A stretch of 64,000 nucleotides of DNA from Nocardia brasiliensis ATCC 700358 (GTDB lineage: Bacteria > Actinomycetota > Actinomycetes > Mycobacteriales > Mycobacteriaceae). The notes under the pieces were generated by a model that was given only the letters and a program-made list of their open reading frames with translations, was not told the origin of the DNA and did no database searches. Every line of letters begins with the position of its first letter. The first letter of the stretch is position 1. The stretch is from assembly GCF_000250675.2 (NCBI RefSeq), contig NC_018681.1, positions 558,001 to 622,000 of the forward strand. The letters are read 5' to 3'. The position numbers were made by a program, and so were the translations under genes. Shown piece by piece: positions 36,065-44,653 of the stretch.

Positions 36065-36976
36065 GTGTCCGAGACTGGGACCGTCACCGCCGCGATCGTC
36101 GGGTCCGGCAACATCAGTACCGATCTGCTCTACAAACTGCTGCGCTCGACCACCATCGAGCCGCGGTGGATGATCGGGATCGACCCGGACAGTGAGGGAT
36201 TGAAGCGGGCCAGGGGGCTCGGCCTGGAAACCTCGGCCGAAGGCGTGGACTGGCTGCTCGGGCAGTCCGAGCTGCCCGAGCTGATCTTCGAGGCCACCTC
36301 CGCGTACGTGCATCGCGCCGCCGCCCCGCGCTACGCCGAGGCGGGTATCCGCGCGGTCGATCTCACCCCGGCCGCCGTCGGCCCCGCCGTGGTGCCGCCG
36401 GTGAACCTCGGCGCGAATCTGGACGCGCCGAACGTCAACATGATCACCTGCGGTGGCCAGGCCACCATTCCGATCGTCGCGGCCGTCTCCCGGGTCGTGC
36501 CGGTGCCCTACGCCGAGATCGTCGCGTCCGTGTCCTCGGTGTCCGCGGGCCCCGGCACCCGGGCCAATATCGACGAGTTCACCAAGACCACCAGTCGTGG
36601 GGTCGAGACCATCGGCGGCGCGCAGCGCGGCAAGGCCATCATCATCCTGAATCCGGCGGAGCCGCCGATGATCATGCGCGACACCATCTTCTGCGCCATC
36701 CCCGAGGATGCCGACACCGACGCGATCACCGAGTCGATCCAGCGCATGGTCGCCGACATCCAGCAGTACGTGCCCGGGTACCGGCTGCTCAACGACCCTC
36801 AGTTCGATCCGCCGTCGGTGATTTCCGGTGGCATGGCGAAGGTTTCGGTATTCGTCGAGGTCGAAGGCGCGGGTGACTTCCTGCCCCCGTACGCGGGCAA
36901 CCTCGACATCATGACCGCCGCCGCGACCAGGGTCGGCGAGGTACTCGCCGGTCAAGTCCGCGCGGCCCGGGTGTAA
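36065..36976 (+). CDS. hsaG: Acetaldehyde/propionaldehyde dehydrogenase (acylating)
   Basis: Converts the aldehyde released by HsaF to propionyl-CoA with NAD and CoA. 303 residues, the length of the mycobacterial enzyme. The NAD-binding motif is AAIVGSGNISTDLLYKLL; the catalytic cysteine lies in NVNMITCGGQATIPIV, and GPGTRANIDEFTKTTS is conserved. Two tandem GTG codons are possible starts; 36065 has better spacing (6 bases) from AGGAGG at 36053. It forms a substrate-channelling complex with HsaF in this family. Confidence 0.94.
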   Translation: MSETGTVTAAIVGSGNISTDLLYKLLRSTTIEPRWMIGIDPDSEGLKRARGLGLETSAEGVDWLLGQSELPELIFEATSAYVHRAAAPRYAEAGIRAVDLTPAAVGPAVVPPVNLGANLDAPNVNMITCGGQATIPIVAAVSRVVPVPYAEIVASVSSVSAGPGTRANIDEFTKTTSRGVETIGGAQRGKAIIILNPAEPPMIMRDTIFCAIPEDADTDAITESIQRMVADIQQYVPGYRLLNDPQFDPPSVISGGMAKVSVFVEVEGAGDFLPPYAGNLDIMTAAATRVGEVLAGQVRAARV

Positions 36977-36987
36977 GGAGCGAAAAC

Positions 36988-38025
36988 ATGGGCTACTCAG
37001 CAGAACTCGACATCCGCGTCACTGACACCTCGCTGCGCGACGGATCCCATCACAAACGGCACCAGTTCACCGCCACCGAGGTGCGCGATATCGTCGCCGC
37101 CCTGGACGGGGCCGGCGTGCCGGTCATCGAGGTGACCCACGGCGACGGCCTCGGCGGCTCGTCGTTCAACTACGGCTTCTCCAAAACGCCGGAGCAGGAA
37201 CTGATCACGATCGCCGCCGAGACGGCCAAGCAGGCCAAGATCGCGGTGCTGATGCTGCCCGGTGTCGGGGTCAAGGAAGACATCAAGATCTCCCAGGACA
37301 ACGGCGCGTCGATCTGCCGGATCGCCACCCACTGCACCGAGGCCGACGTCTCCATCCAGCATTTCGGGCTGGCGCGCGAACTCGGCCTGGAGACCGTCGG
37401 GTTCCTGATGATGTCGCATTCGCAGCCGCCCGAAGTGCTGGCCAAGCAGGCGCGCATCATGGCGGACGCGGGCTGCCAGTGTGTCTACGTCGTAGACTCC
37501 GCGGGCGCGCTGGTCTTGGATCAGGTCACCGACCGGGTGGCCGCGCTGGTCGCCGAACTCGGTGACGACGCGCAGGTGGGCTTCCACGGTCACGAGAATC
37601 TCGACCTCGCCGTCGCCAACTCGATCTACGCGATCCGCGCGGGCGCCACGCAGATCGACGGTAGTGCGCGGCGCTTCGGCGCGGGCGCGGGCAACACCCC
37701 GGTCGAAGCGCTGGTCGGGGTGTGCGACAAGCTCGCCATCAGTACCGGCATCGACTTCTTCGCGATCGCCGACGCCGCCGAGGACGTGGTCCGGCCCGCC
37801 ATGCCGCAGGAATGCCTGCTCGACCGCTCTTCGCTGATGATGGGCTACGCGGGGGTCTACTCCAGCTTCCTCAAGCATGCCGAGCGGCAGGCCGAGCGTT
37901 ACGGTGTCTCCGCCGCGGAAATGCTGGTCCGTGCCGGCAAGCGGAAACTGGTTGGCGGACAAGAAGATCAGTTGATCGACATCGCGCTGGAATTGCAGCG
38001 GGAGCAGGCGGCGGTCACCGTCTGA
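36988..38025 (+). CDS. hsaF: 4-hydroxy-2-oxohexanoate aldolase
   Basis: A DmpG-type metal aldolase of 345 residues that splits 4-hydroxy-2-oxohexanoate into pyruvate and propionaldehyde. The N-terminal TDTSLRDGSHHKRHQF holds the catalytic Arg-Asp and His. The metal ligands are in GFHGHENLDLAVANS (HxH). The C-terminal helices that contact HsaG are present. It starts 11 bases after hsaG and ends the operon at a strong hairpin. Confidence 0.95.
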   Translation: MGYSAELDIRVTDTSLRDGSHHKRHQFTATEVRDIVAALDGAGVPVIEVTHGDGLGGSSFNYGFSKTPEQELITIAAETAKQAKIAVLMLPGVGVKEDIKISQDNGASICRIATHCTEADVSIQHFGLARELGLETVGFLMMSHSQPPEVLAKQARIMADAGCQCVYVVDSAGALVLDQVTDRVAALVAELGDDAQVGFHGHENLDLAVANSIYAIRAGATQIDGSARRFGAGAGNTPVEALVGVCDKLAISTGIDFFAIADAAEDVVRPAMPQECLLDRSSLMMGYAGVYSSFLKHAERQAERYGVSAAEMLVRAGKRKLVGGQEDQLIDIALELQREQAAVTV

Positions 38026-38036
38026 TCGGCGCCTCC

Positions 38037-38071
38037 GGGCCGTGGCCGGTGCGAGTCACCGGCCACGGCCC
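38037..38071. terminator. Bidirectional terminator, 15-base stem
   Basis: GGGCCGTGGCCGGTG - CGAGT - CACCGGCCACGGCCC is a perfect 15-base stem with a 5-base loop, between the convergent hsaF and YdeI-like genes. It is the strongest hairpin I found in the window. Confidence 0.85.
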
Positions 38072-38075
38072 GTTG

Positions 38076-38441
38076 TCATGCCGCGGCTGCCCAGCGCCCG
38101 TCGGCCTGTGCGGCCGCGATCGCGGCGAGCCCCGCCGCCCGCATCCGCCCGGCGGCGATCAGTGCGCCCGCCTTGCCGACATTAATCCGCGACCACGGAC
38201 TTTTGGCGCGCCGCGGCGAGTACCGCTGCAGGTAGTACTCCGCATCCAACTTCCGCCGATGACTGTCGATCCACCCGAAACACAGTGCCCCGTCGAGGGC
38301 TTCGGAAATCGTGATCGTCGAGCCCGCCGCGCTCTTCTTGGCGATCTTCAGCCATACATCCTGTGCCGCATCGTGATTCGCGCTGAGCCAGTGCTCCCAC
38401 TGCGCGAGGTCGGTGCAGGTGATGATCTCGGTGCTGCTCAT
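38076..38441 (-). CDS. YdeI/OmpD-associated family protein, C-terminally short
   Basis: The 121 residues match the N-terminal domain of the YdeI family: ALCFGWIDSHRRKLDAEYYLQRYSPRRAKSPWSRIN is the family core (positions about 52-87). Relatives usually run to 180-200 residues and continue after the DGRW segment, whereas here the chain ends in AAAA right at a terminator. It may be a natural short form or a truncated gene. Function in the family is poorly defined. Confidence 0.7.
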   Translation of the reverse strand: MSSTEIITCTDLAQWEHWLSANHDAAQDVWLKIAKKSAAGSTITISEALDGALCFGWIDSHRRKLDAEYYLQRYSPRRAKSPWSRINVGKAGALIAAGRMRAAGLAAIAAAQADGRWAAAA

Positions 38442-38488
38442 GCCTTCATCTTCCGCGCATAAGTGCGCACCGAATGAGCACTTAAGAA

Positions 38489-39196
38489 TCAGCGCACGAC
38501 TTTGATGCCGAAGTGGCCGCCGAGCGCGAAGCCGAGGGCAGAGTGCAGGTGGGCGTACATCTCCTGGCCGCGGGCTGCGACGAGGTCGCCGAGATCGAGG
38601 ACGTCGGTCCAGCCGTAGGACCGCAGCAGGTCGGTGACGGCGGCTTTGGCGGTGCTGTCGTTGCCGGAGATCGGCATGGTGTGGTCACCGCCGTTGACGG
38701 TCGCCGGATCGACCACGGTCGCCTGCTCCTGCGTGACAAAAGCCTTGACCACCTTGGTATCCGGTAACGCGCGCTGGATCTGCTCACCGAGGCTGTCGGT
38801 GTCCAGCACCGTGAAGCTCGGCATCGCGCCCCATGGCGTGGGCCAGGGGTAGGGGCCGTGCTCGGTGTAGTTGTAGGGCACGCCGTAATCGATGAGTACC
38901 TTGTCCGCGAGTTCTTCGCTGATACCGCTGAGCGCGGTGACCGCGCTGGCGCCGTCGATGCCATTGATCACCAGCCGGTCCGCAGCGGCGGCCGCCTCGC
39001 CGAAGGTGCGCACCGGGATCTGCGGGTGTGCCGCCGTCCATTCACTGAGCGGGGGATTGCCCATCCGATCAGGCTCGGTCCTGGCCAGCGTGACCGCCGG
39101 ATCCCTGGTGCCCAGCACCACCTCGTGACCCAGCTCGGCCAATTTCGCGGCATGCAGCCTGCCGCCCTCGCCGGTTCCCAGAACTGCGATCTTCAT
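38489..39196 (-). CDS. NADPH-dependent F420 reductase-like oxidoreductase
   Basis: A 235-residue Rossmann protein beginning MKIAVLGTGEGGRLHAAKLAELGHEVVLGTRD, the NADP-binding start of the F420-dependent NADP reductase family (as GTGEGGR with GTRD after strand 2). The C-terminal half resembles the same family. Its substrate is unknown. Two similar GGTAC-type palindromes lie 83 and 142 bases upstream and may regulate it. Confidence 0.8.
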   Translation of the reverse strand: MKIAVLGTGEGGRLHAAKLAELGHEVVLGTRDPAVTLARTEPDRMGNPPLSEWTAAHPQIPVRTFGEAAAAADRLVINGIDGASAVTALSGISEELADKVLIDYGVPYNYTEHGPYPWPTPWGAMPSFTVLDTDSLGEQIQRALPDTKVVKAFVTQEQATVVDPATVNGGDHTMPISGNDSTAKAAVTDLLRSYGWTDVLDLGDLVAARGQEMYAHLHSALGFALGGHFGIKVVR

Positions 39197-39279
39197 GCCG
39201 TACTCCTTCTCGTCACGGAACTCGATGTCGTCGGGTCGGCACCGCCGAGCGCGGCGCCCACGGACGCGAAGCCTTGCTA

Positions 39280-39293
39280 GGTACATTTGTACC
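39280..39293. promoter_or_regulatory. GGTACA-type inverted repeat, site 1
   Basis: GGTACATTTGTACC, extended to AGGTACA-TT-TGTACCT over 39279-39294. It is the proximal of two near-identical palindromes upstream of the F420-reductase-like gene, and probably an operator of an unidentified repressor. Confidence 0.5.
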
Positions 39294-39338
39294 TTACAAG
39301 TTGCCGACTGTTTGCGGAGTGTGGCAAAGGTCGCTTTA

Positions 39339-39352
39339 GGTACATACGTACC
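39339..39352. promoter_or_regulatory. GGTACA-type inverted repeat, site 2
   Basis: GGTACATACGTACC has the same arms and spacing as site 1, with its start 59 bases further out. It also lies just downstream of the vapC remnant stop. Confidence 0.45.
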
Positions 39353-39381
39353 ATCAAGGAAAGCGGCCCGCTGCATGCGGG

Positions 39382-39597
39382 CTACACGGGGGCGATCTCC
39401 ACCATGCTTTCCGGGCCGCGGAAGTCGGCGCTGTTGCGGGTGGACAGCGACAATCCGCGCGACGAAGCGATGGCCGCGATCATCAGGTCCATCTTGCGCG
39501 GGCGCCAATCGCGTTGCGACGCAAGTGTCAGTGCGACCAGCGTGCCGTAGCGGGTCGCCGCGTTGTCATCGAAGGGCAGTGGATCGTGTCCCGGGCT
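39382..39597 (-). pseudogene. Remnant of a VapC-like PIN-domain toxin
   Basis: Reading codons from 39597 to the TAG at 39382 gives 71 residues that match only the C-terminal half of a PIN toxin: PLPFDDNAATRYG, PRKMDLMIAAIASSRGLSL and STRNSADFRG. The N-terminal half with the first two acidic residues is missing, there is no start codon, and the 5' side runs into the marR gene. No antitoxin is next to it. A broken toxin gene left by deletion. Confidence 0.72.
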
Positions 39598-40024
39598 AGC
39601 TCTGGGGGCGGCTGTCGGCCAATGCGGTTGCTGAGGCGCGGAGGAGGGCGACCAGCTGGGCTCGGTCGGGGCGGGGGAGGCGGGTGCGCAGTTCTTGTTC
39701 GAAGGCGTCCCGGATGTCGGAGCCCATCGTTCGGCCCTGTTCGGTGATGATGACCCGAGTTACCCGGCGATCCGCGGAATCGGTTTGCCGGGACACGTAG
39801 CCTCGGCGCTCGAGCCGGTCTACCAGGCCTGTGACGTTGGTCTTGTCGCAGCCCAGCGCGCTTGCCAGCTCGCCGAAAGACGGTGGCTCGCCGTGTAGCC
39901 GGCACAGCAGTTCGGCCTGCTGCATGGTCAAGCCGAACCGCCGGGCGATCAAGTGGTACAGCGCGTTGACCTCGCGATTCAGCGCCGAGAAGGCGGCCGA
40001 CAGCTCTTGCTCTTCGATCGTCAC
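39596..40024 (-). CDS. MarR family transcriptional regulator
   Basis: A 142-residue MarR protein with a winged helix: MQQAELLCRLHGEPPSFGELASALGCDKTNVTGLVDRLERRGYV and the DSADRRVTRV wing (positions about 34-90). It is divergent from an SDR gene across a CTCAAC/GTTGAG inverted repeat, so it likely represses the SDR and itself. The ligand is unknown. Confidence 0.88.
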   Translation of the reverse strand: MTIEEQELSAAFSALNREVNALYHLIARRFGLTMQQAELLCRLHGEPPSFGELASALGCDKTNVTGLVDRLERRGYVSRQTDSADRRVTRVIITEQGRTMGSDIRDAFEQELRTRLPRPDRAQLVALLRASATALADSRPQS

Positions 40025-40056
40025 GAGACAAGTTTAGGGAACCAACTGTTGACACC

Positions 40057-40074
40057 CTCAACAATTTAGTTGAG
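40057..40074. promoter_or_regulatory. Candidate MarR operator in the marR/SDR divergent promoter
   Basis: CTCAAC-AATTTA-GTTGAG is a perfect inverted repeat of 6-base arms. It lies 33 bases from the marR start and 42 bases from the SDR start, in the AT-rich promoter zone. Confidence 0.6.
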
Positions 40075-40115
40075 CATCTCTACTATCTATCTAATGGACT
40101 AATTGGGGAGGCGTT

Positions 40116-40841
40116 ATGCCGGTCGTGATCGTTACCGGAGGATCCCGCGGGATCGGGCGGGCCATCGCGGAGCGATTGGGTGCTGAGGGCGCCTCGGTCG
40201 TCGTCAACTACCAGTCGAACCGATCCGCCGCAGCGCAGGTGGTCGACACGATCGAGAGGGCGGGCGGGCGCGGCTTCGCGGTACCGGCGGACGTGGCCGA
40301 CCCGACACAGCTGCGGAGCTTGTTCGACAGCGCCGAGGAGCGGTTCGGCGGCGTGGACGTGCTGGTGAACAACGTCGGCACGGCCAGATTCGCCGCGATC
40401 GCCGAGGCGACCGACGACGACTACGAGCTGATGTTCTCGATCAACACCAGGGCCACGTTCGTTGCGTTGCGTGAAGCCGCGAACCGTCTGCGGGACAACG
40501 GCCGGATCGTTGTCGTCTCATCCGGAGTGACGGCGACGCATCGTCCCAGCTCCGGTCTCTACAGCGCCAGCAAGGCCGCGGCCGAGGAGCTGGTGCGGGT
40601 CTTGGCGAAAGAACTCGGCTCCCGTGGCATCACCGTCAACAACGTGCTGCCGGGCGCGATAAAGACCGAGGCACTGGCGGCGGTACGGAGCCCGGAGCTG
40701 ACCGGACAGATCATCGCCGACACGCCCCTCGGTCGCATCGGCGAACCCGACGATATCGCCCGCATCGTCGCCTTCCTGGCCTCCGCGGCGGGCGGCTGGA
40801 TCACAGGCGAAACCGTCCATGCGGGTGGAGGACTGTTCTGA
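40116..40841 (+). CDS. Short-chain dehydrogenase/reductase
   Basis: A 241-residue classical SDR. The cofactor motif is TGGSRGIG near residue 7 (Arg after it suggests NADPH), NNVG lies near residue 85, the catalytic Ser lies in VVVSSGV, and the Tyr-Lys pair is in YSASK. The C-terminal half resembles FabG-like reductases (LGRIGEPDDIARIVAFLAS). It is regulated with the divergent MarR by position. The substrate is not evident. Confidence 0.88.
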   Translation: MPVVIVTGGSRGIGRAIAERLGAEGASVVVNYQSNRSAAAQVVDTIERAGGRGFAVPADVADPTQLRSLFDSAEERFGGVDVLVNNVGTARFAAIAEATDDDYELMFSINTRATFVALREAANRLRDNGRIVVVSSGVTATHRPSSGLYSASKAAAEELVRVLAKELGSRGITVNNVLPGAIKTEALAAVRSPELTGQIIADTPLGRIGEPDDIARIVAFLASAAGGWITGETVHAGGGLF

Positions 40842-40857
40842 GCCGAGTCGCCGCGTG

Positions 40858-40903
40858 AACCTGCGCCCGGACTGGCGATGTGTCACCTTGTCCGGCACAG
40901 GTT
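40858..40903. terminator. Imperfect hairpin between SDR gene and hsaB
   Basis: AACCTGCGCCCGGAC pairs imperfectly with GTCCGGCACAGGTT (17-base loop region between), and T residues follow on the plus strand. It lies in the 76-base gap between convergent genes. Confidence 0.5.
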
Positions 40904-40917
40904 TTCGCGGTGCTTCC

Positions 40918-41484
40918 TCACAACCAGGTGTCGAGCGTGGTGGTGGTGAGAAAGTGTTCGAGGTCGGCGCGCCAAGGGGCGGGCGTGGTTTTGTCGGGCT
41001 CGATGGCGCTGTATTGACCGCGATAGAAGAGGAGGGGGCGGCCGGTGGCGGTGGATTCGGAGAGGGCTTGTACGCGGCCGATGACGATGTAGTGGTCGCC
41101 GCCGTCGACGACCCGGTCCACCGTGCATTCGATGGTGGCCAGGGCGTCGTCGAGGACGGGGAGGGTGCGCGGGGAAGCGTGCCAGGCGGCGCCGGCGAAC
41201 TTGTCCGGTTCGCGGGAACCGAAGCGGGCGCACAGTTCTCGCTGCTCTTCGGCCAGGACGTTCACACAGAAGCGGCCGGAGCGCTCGATCGCCGCCCAGG
41301 AGCGTGACGCCTTGGTGGGGCAGAACAGGACCAACGGCGGGTCCAGGGAGAGGGCGGCGAAGGATTGGCAGGCGAAACCGATCGGCGCGTCCGCCTCGTC
41401 GAAGGTGGTGATCACGGTGATGCCGGTGCAGAACTGCCCGAGCACATTCCGGAACTGCCTGCCGTCGATCTCGGGGTGGGCCAT
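40918..41484 (-). CDS. hsaB: Flavin reductase component HsaB
   Basis: Supplies reduced flavin to the HsaA monooxygenase. The flavin-reductase-like domain of 188 residues begins IDGRQFRNVLGQFCTGITVITTFDE and contains GFACQSFAALSLDPPLVLFCPTK and the closing TTTTLDTWL, nearly the mycobacterial sequence. I chose ATG at 41484 from family length. A GTG at 41541 that overlaps the hsaC stop would add 19 residues and is also plausible because of translational coupling. Confidence 0.92.
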   Translation of the reverse strand: MAHPEIDGRQFRNVLGQFCTGITVITTFDEADAPIGFACQSFAALSLDPPLVLFCPTKASRSWAAIERSGRFCVNVLAEEQRELCARFGSREPDKFAGAAWHASPRTLPVLDDALATIECTVDRVVDGGDHYIVIGRVQALSESTATGRPLLFYRGQYSAIEPDKTTPAPWRADLEHFLTTTTLDTWL

Positions 41485-41537
41485 GGTGTCGCGCACCTCG
41501 TGTTCGCCCACGCCGCCGTCCGCCGTCCTCTCGCCGG

Positions 41538-42443
41538 TCACTGCGGACGCTGCCCGACGGTGAAGTCGTGCCCCCACAGGCTCACCGCGGTGGATTCCCG
41601 CGCGATCCAGTCGTGGTCGTCGACTTCGAGTCCCTCGCAACCGAATTCGACGTCGAAACCGCCGGGCGTCTTCATGTAGAAGGAGAGCATCTTGTCGTTG
41701 ACGTGCCTGCCGAGCGTCGCCGACATCCGAACCTTCTTGCGCAGCGCGCGATCCAGGCACAGGCCGACGTCGTCGGCGTTCTCCACCTCGAGCATCAGGT
41801 GCACGATGCCGCTCGGTGTCGGCATGGGCAGGAACGCGAGCGAATGGTGCCGCGGGTTGCAGCCGAAGAAGCGCAGCCAGGCGGGTTCGCCGTCGGCCGG
41901 GCGGCCCACCATCTGCGGTGGCAGCCGCATGGAGTCCCGCAACCGGAAGCCGAGCACGTCACGGTAGAACTCGAGCGCCGCCTTGTCGTCTTTGGTGCTG
42001 AGCACGACGTGACCGAGCCCCTGCTCCTCGGTGACGAACCGATGCCCGTACGGGCTGACCACGCGCCGATGTTCCAGCGCCGCACCGTGAAACGCCTCCA
42101 GGGTGTTCCCGGAGGGGTCGTCGAAGCGGATCAGCTCGTACACCCGGCGGTCGGCGAGTTCGGCGGCGGTGCCTTCCTTGTAGGGCACGCCCGCGCCTTC
42201 GAGCCGGGTTCGGATATCTTGCAGCTCTTCGGCATTGGCGGTTTCCCAGCCGGAGATCTGCAACCGGTCGTGTTCGCCGGGCGAGATCACCAGCCGGGCC
42301 GGGAATTCGTCCATACGCAGGTACAGTGCGTCCGGGTTCGTGCCCTTGCCTTCGACCATGCCGAGCACTTTGAGTCCGTATTCCCGCCAGGCGGCCATGT
42401 CGGTCGCCTCGATGCGCAGATACGCCAGTGATCGAATCCCCAT
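41538..42443 (-). CDS. hsaC: Extradiol dioxygenase HsaC
   Basis: Iron(II) dioxygenase that meta-cleaves ring A catechol (3,4-DHSA). 301 residues, two vicinal-oxygen-chelate domains. The iron ligands are in GLGHVVLST (His), PRHHSLAFLP (His) and GGFDVEFGCEG (Glu). ATG at 42443 shares one base with the hsaD stop; a GTG at 42446 is the alternative. Confidence 0.95.
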   Translation of the reverse strand: MGIRSLAYLRIEATDMAAWREYGLKVLGMVEGKGTNPDALYLRMDEFPARLVISPGEHDRLQISGWETANAEELQDIRTRLEGAGVPYKEGTAAELADRRVYELIRFDDPSGNTLEAFHGAALEHRRVVSPYGHRFVTEEQGLGHVVLSTKDDKAALEFYRDVLGFRLRDSMRLPPQMVGRPADGEPAWLRFFGCNPRHHSLAFLPMPTPSGIVHLMLEVENADDVGLCLDRALRKKVRMSATLGRHVNDKMLSFYMKTPGGFDVEFGCEGLEVDDHDWIARESTAVSLWGHDFTVGQRPQ

Positions 42444-43321
42444 CACTTCTCCTTGGAACCGGCCAGGAAATCGATGGCCAGTCGGTTGAATTCGTGGAAC
42501 TTCTCCAACTGTGCCCAGTGTCCACAGCCGCCGAACACATGCAACTGTGCCCGCGGAATCACCTTGGTCGCGATGAGCGCGCCGTCGAGCGGGTTGACCC
42601 GGTCTTCGCGGCCCCAGATCAACAATACCGGCTGGCGCAGCTTGTAGGCGTCGCGCCAGAGCATGCCCTTCTCGAAATCCGCACTGGCGAAGGACTTTCC
42701 CATCGCGCGGGTCGCGGCGAGCGCTTCGGGCGTGCTCGCCGAGGCGAACCGTTCTTCGATCAGCTCGTCGGTGATCAGCGACTGGTCGAAGACCATGATG
42801 CGCAGGAACGCCTCCAGGTTTTCCCTGGTCGGCTCGTAGTTGAACTTGCCGAGCAGCTTCACGCCCTCGGTGGGATCGGGCGCGAAAAGATTGTTGCTCA
42901 ACCCGCCCGGGCCCATCAGCACGAGTTTTCCGGCGCGCTCGGGATAGTCGAGCGCGAATCGCACGGCCGCCCCGCCGCCGAGCGAATTGCCGAGCAGGTG
43001 CACCCGTCCGGTGATCTCCAGATGGTCGAGCAGATCGTTCAGCGCCGAAGCGCTGTGCACGAAGTACTGCGGATGCTCGGTGGGCTTGTCCGAGCGGCCG
43101 TAGCCGGGCTGATCCACGGCGATCACGTGAAAGTGCTCCGCCAGCACCGGAATATTGCGGGCGAAGTTCGACCAGGAGGACGCGCCGGGACCACCGCCGT
43201 GCAGCAGCACGATCGTCGGGCCGTTGCCGACGCCCGCCTCGTGATAGTGCAGTTTGAGGTCTGGTCGCACCTGGGCGTACCGCGAGGTCGATTCGGCGGT
43301 CAGTGCCACGGTTGAAGTCAA
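42443..43321 (-). CDS. hsaD: Meta-cleavage product hydrolase HsaD
   Basis: Alpha/beta hydrolase that splits 4,9-DSHA into HIP and 2-hydroxyhexadienoate. 292 residues. The catalytic serine lies in LLGNSLGGGAA, Asp in WGREDRVNPLDG and His in GGCGHWAQLEKF; LLHGGGPGASSWSNF is the oxyanion region. The start is a TTG at 43321 with a good TAGGAG site 6 bases upstream, in the 8-base gap after hsaA. Products feed HsaEGF and the FadD3 branch. Confidence 0.94.
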   Translation of the reverse strand: MTSTVALTAESTSRYAQVRPDLKLHYHEAGVGNGPTIVLLHGGGPGASSWSNFARNIPVLAEHFHVIAVDQPGYGRSDKPTEHPQYFVHSASALNDLLDHLEITGRVHLLGNSLGGGAAVRFALDYPERAGKLVLMGPGGLSNNLFAPDPTEGVKLLGKFNYEPTRENLEAFLRIMVFDQSLITDELIEERFASASTPEALAATRAMGKSFASADFEKGMLWRDAYKLRQPVLLIWGREDRVNPLDGALIATKVIPRAQLHVFGGCGHWAQLEKFHEFNRLAIDFLAGSKEK

Positions 43322-43329
43322 GGCAGCTC

Positions 43330-44493
43330 CTACACCATGCCGTCGGTGACGGGCAGTCCGAATTCGTGCGTGCCGTACATCAGGTAGGCCCGCTCGGGAT
43401 CGTTCGCGGCGTGCACCCGGCCCGCGTGCGCGTCACGCCAGAAGCGTTGCAGTGGTGTGCCGTTCGCGAGCGCGGTGGCGCCGGAACTCTCGAAGAGCTT
43501 GTCGATCGCGGCGATCGAGCGCCCGGTGGCGCGCACCTGGTCGCGTCGCGCCCGCACCCGCAGGTCGAACGGTACTTCCTGACCGGCGGCGAGCAGCGCG
43601 TATTCGTCGGCGACGTTGCCGGACAGCTGCCGCCAGGCCGCGTCGATATCGCTGGACGCTTCCGCGATGCGCACCTTGGCGAACGGATCGTCCTTGGCCT
43701 TCTCGCCCGCGTAGGCCGCGCGCACCCGCTTGCCCTGGTGCTCGACGTGCGCCTCGTAGGCGCCGTAGGCCATGCCGACGATGGGCGTGGAGATGGTGGT
43801 GGGATGGATGGTGCCCCAAGGCATCTTGTACACCGGGTCCGTGTTCTGTTCCAGGCCGGGCGATTTCATCTCGCTCATCGCGCGGAAACTGAGGAACCGG
43901 TGCGACGGGACGAAGATGTCCTTCACCACAACGGTATTCGAGCCGGTGCCGCGCAGGCCGACCACGTTCCAGACGTCGTCGATGCGGTAGTCGTCGCGCG
44001 GGATGAGGAAGCTGCCGAAGTCGACCGGCTTGCCGTCCTTGATCACCGGCCCGCCGAGCACCGCCCAGGTGGCGTGGTCACAGCCTGAGGACCAGGCCCA
44101 GGCGCCGTTGACGAGGTAGCCGCCGTCGGTCACCACGCCCGCGCCCATCGGGGCGTAGGACGAGGAGATCCGCACCTCGGTGTCCTCGCCCCAGACGTCT
44201 TCCTGGGCCTGCTGGGCGAAGAGCGCGAGGTGCCAATTGTGTACGCCGACAATGCCGGCCACCCAGCCGGTGGAACCGCAGGCGCTGGCGATCTTGCGCA
44301 CCGTGTCGTAGAAGACGACCGGGTCGGCCGCGTGCCCGCCCCACTGCTTGGGCTGCAGCAACCGGAAGAACCCGGTTTCCTGCAGGGCCTTCATGGACTC
44401 GTCGGGGATGCGCCGCAGGTCCTCGGCTTCTTGTGCGCGCTCGCGCAGTGTCGGCAACAGCGCGTCGACCCGTTCGGTCACTTCTTGCGTCAT
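43330..44493 (-). CDS. hsaA: 3-HSA hydroxylase, oxygenase component HsaA
   Basis: Flavin-dependent monooxygenase with an acyl-CoA-dehydrogenase-like fold, 387 residues. It hydroxylates the phenolic ring of 3-HSA to the catechol used by HsaC, with reduced flavin from HsaB. Segments near-identical to mycobacterial HsaA include GFFRLLQPKQWGGHAADP, CGSTGWVAGIVGVHNWHLA and VVGLRGTGSNTVVV. First gene of hsaA-hsaD-hsaC-hsaB. KstR operators lie upstream. Confidence 0.95.
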   Translation of the reverse strand: MTQEVTERVDALLPTLRERAQEAEDLRRIPDESMKALQETGFFRLLQPKQWGGHAADPVVFYDTVRKIASACGSTGWVAGIVGVHNWHLALFAQQAQEDVWGEDTEVRISSSYAPMGAGVVTDGGYLVNGAWAWSSGCDHATWAVLGGPVIKDGKPVDFGSFLIPRDDYRIDDVWNVVGLRGTGSNTVVVKDIFVPSHRFLSFRAMSEMKSPGLEQNTDPVYKMPWGTIHPTTISTPIVGMAYGAYEAHVEHQGKRVRAAYAGEKAKDDPFAKVRIAEASSDIDAAWRQLSGNVADEYALLAAGQEVPFDLRVRARRDQVRATGRSIAAIDKLFESSGATALANGTPLQRFWRDAHAGRVHAANDPERAYLMYGTHEFGLPVTDGMV

Positions 44494-44550
44494 CTCGGGA
44501 CCTGCTCCTGCCTGGTCGATTGATAACCGGTAGTCATTTGCCTCTGAGAC

Positions 44551-44564
44551 TAGAACAGGTTCCT
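44551..44564. promoter_or_regulatory. KstR operator, hsaA side, one mismatch
   Basis: TAGAACAGGTTCCT matches TnnAACnnGTTnnA except for T at the last fixed position. It is 57 bases upstream of hsaA, in the divergent hsaA/kshA region. Confidence 0.65.
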
Positions 44565-44653
44565 ATTTATGTCGAGAACGGGTGCTGATCCCGCCGCATT
44601 GATGGACATGTGCAGGAAGTGACCGGAATCGCTGGCATGGAACGCGACATTTT

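Noticed and set aside
38489..39508. Extending the F420-reductase-like gene to an upstream start at 39508
   Set aside because: The extension crosses both GGTACA palindromes and the vapC remnant; the Rossmann start MKIAVLGTG at 39196 is where the family begins.
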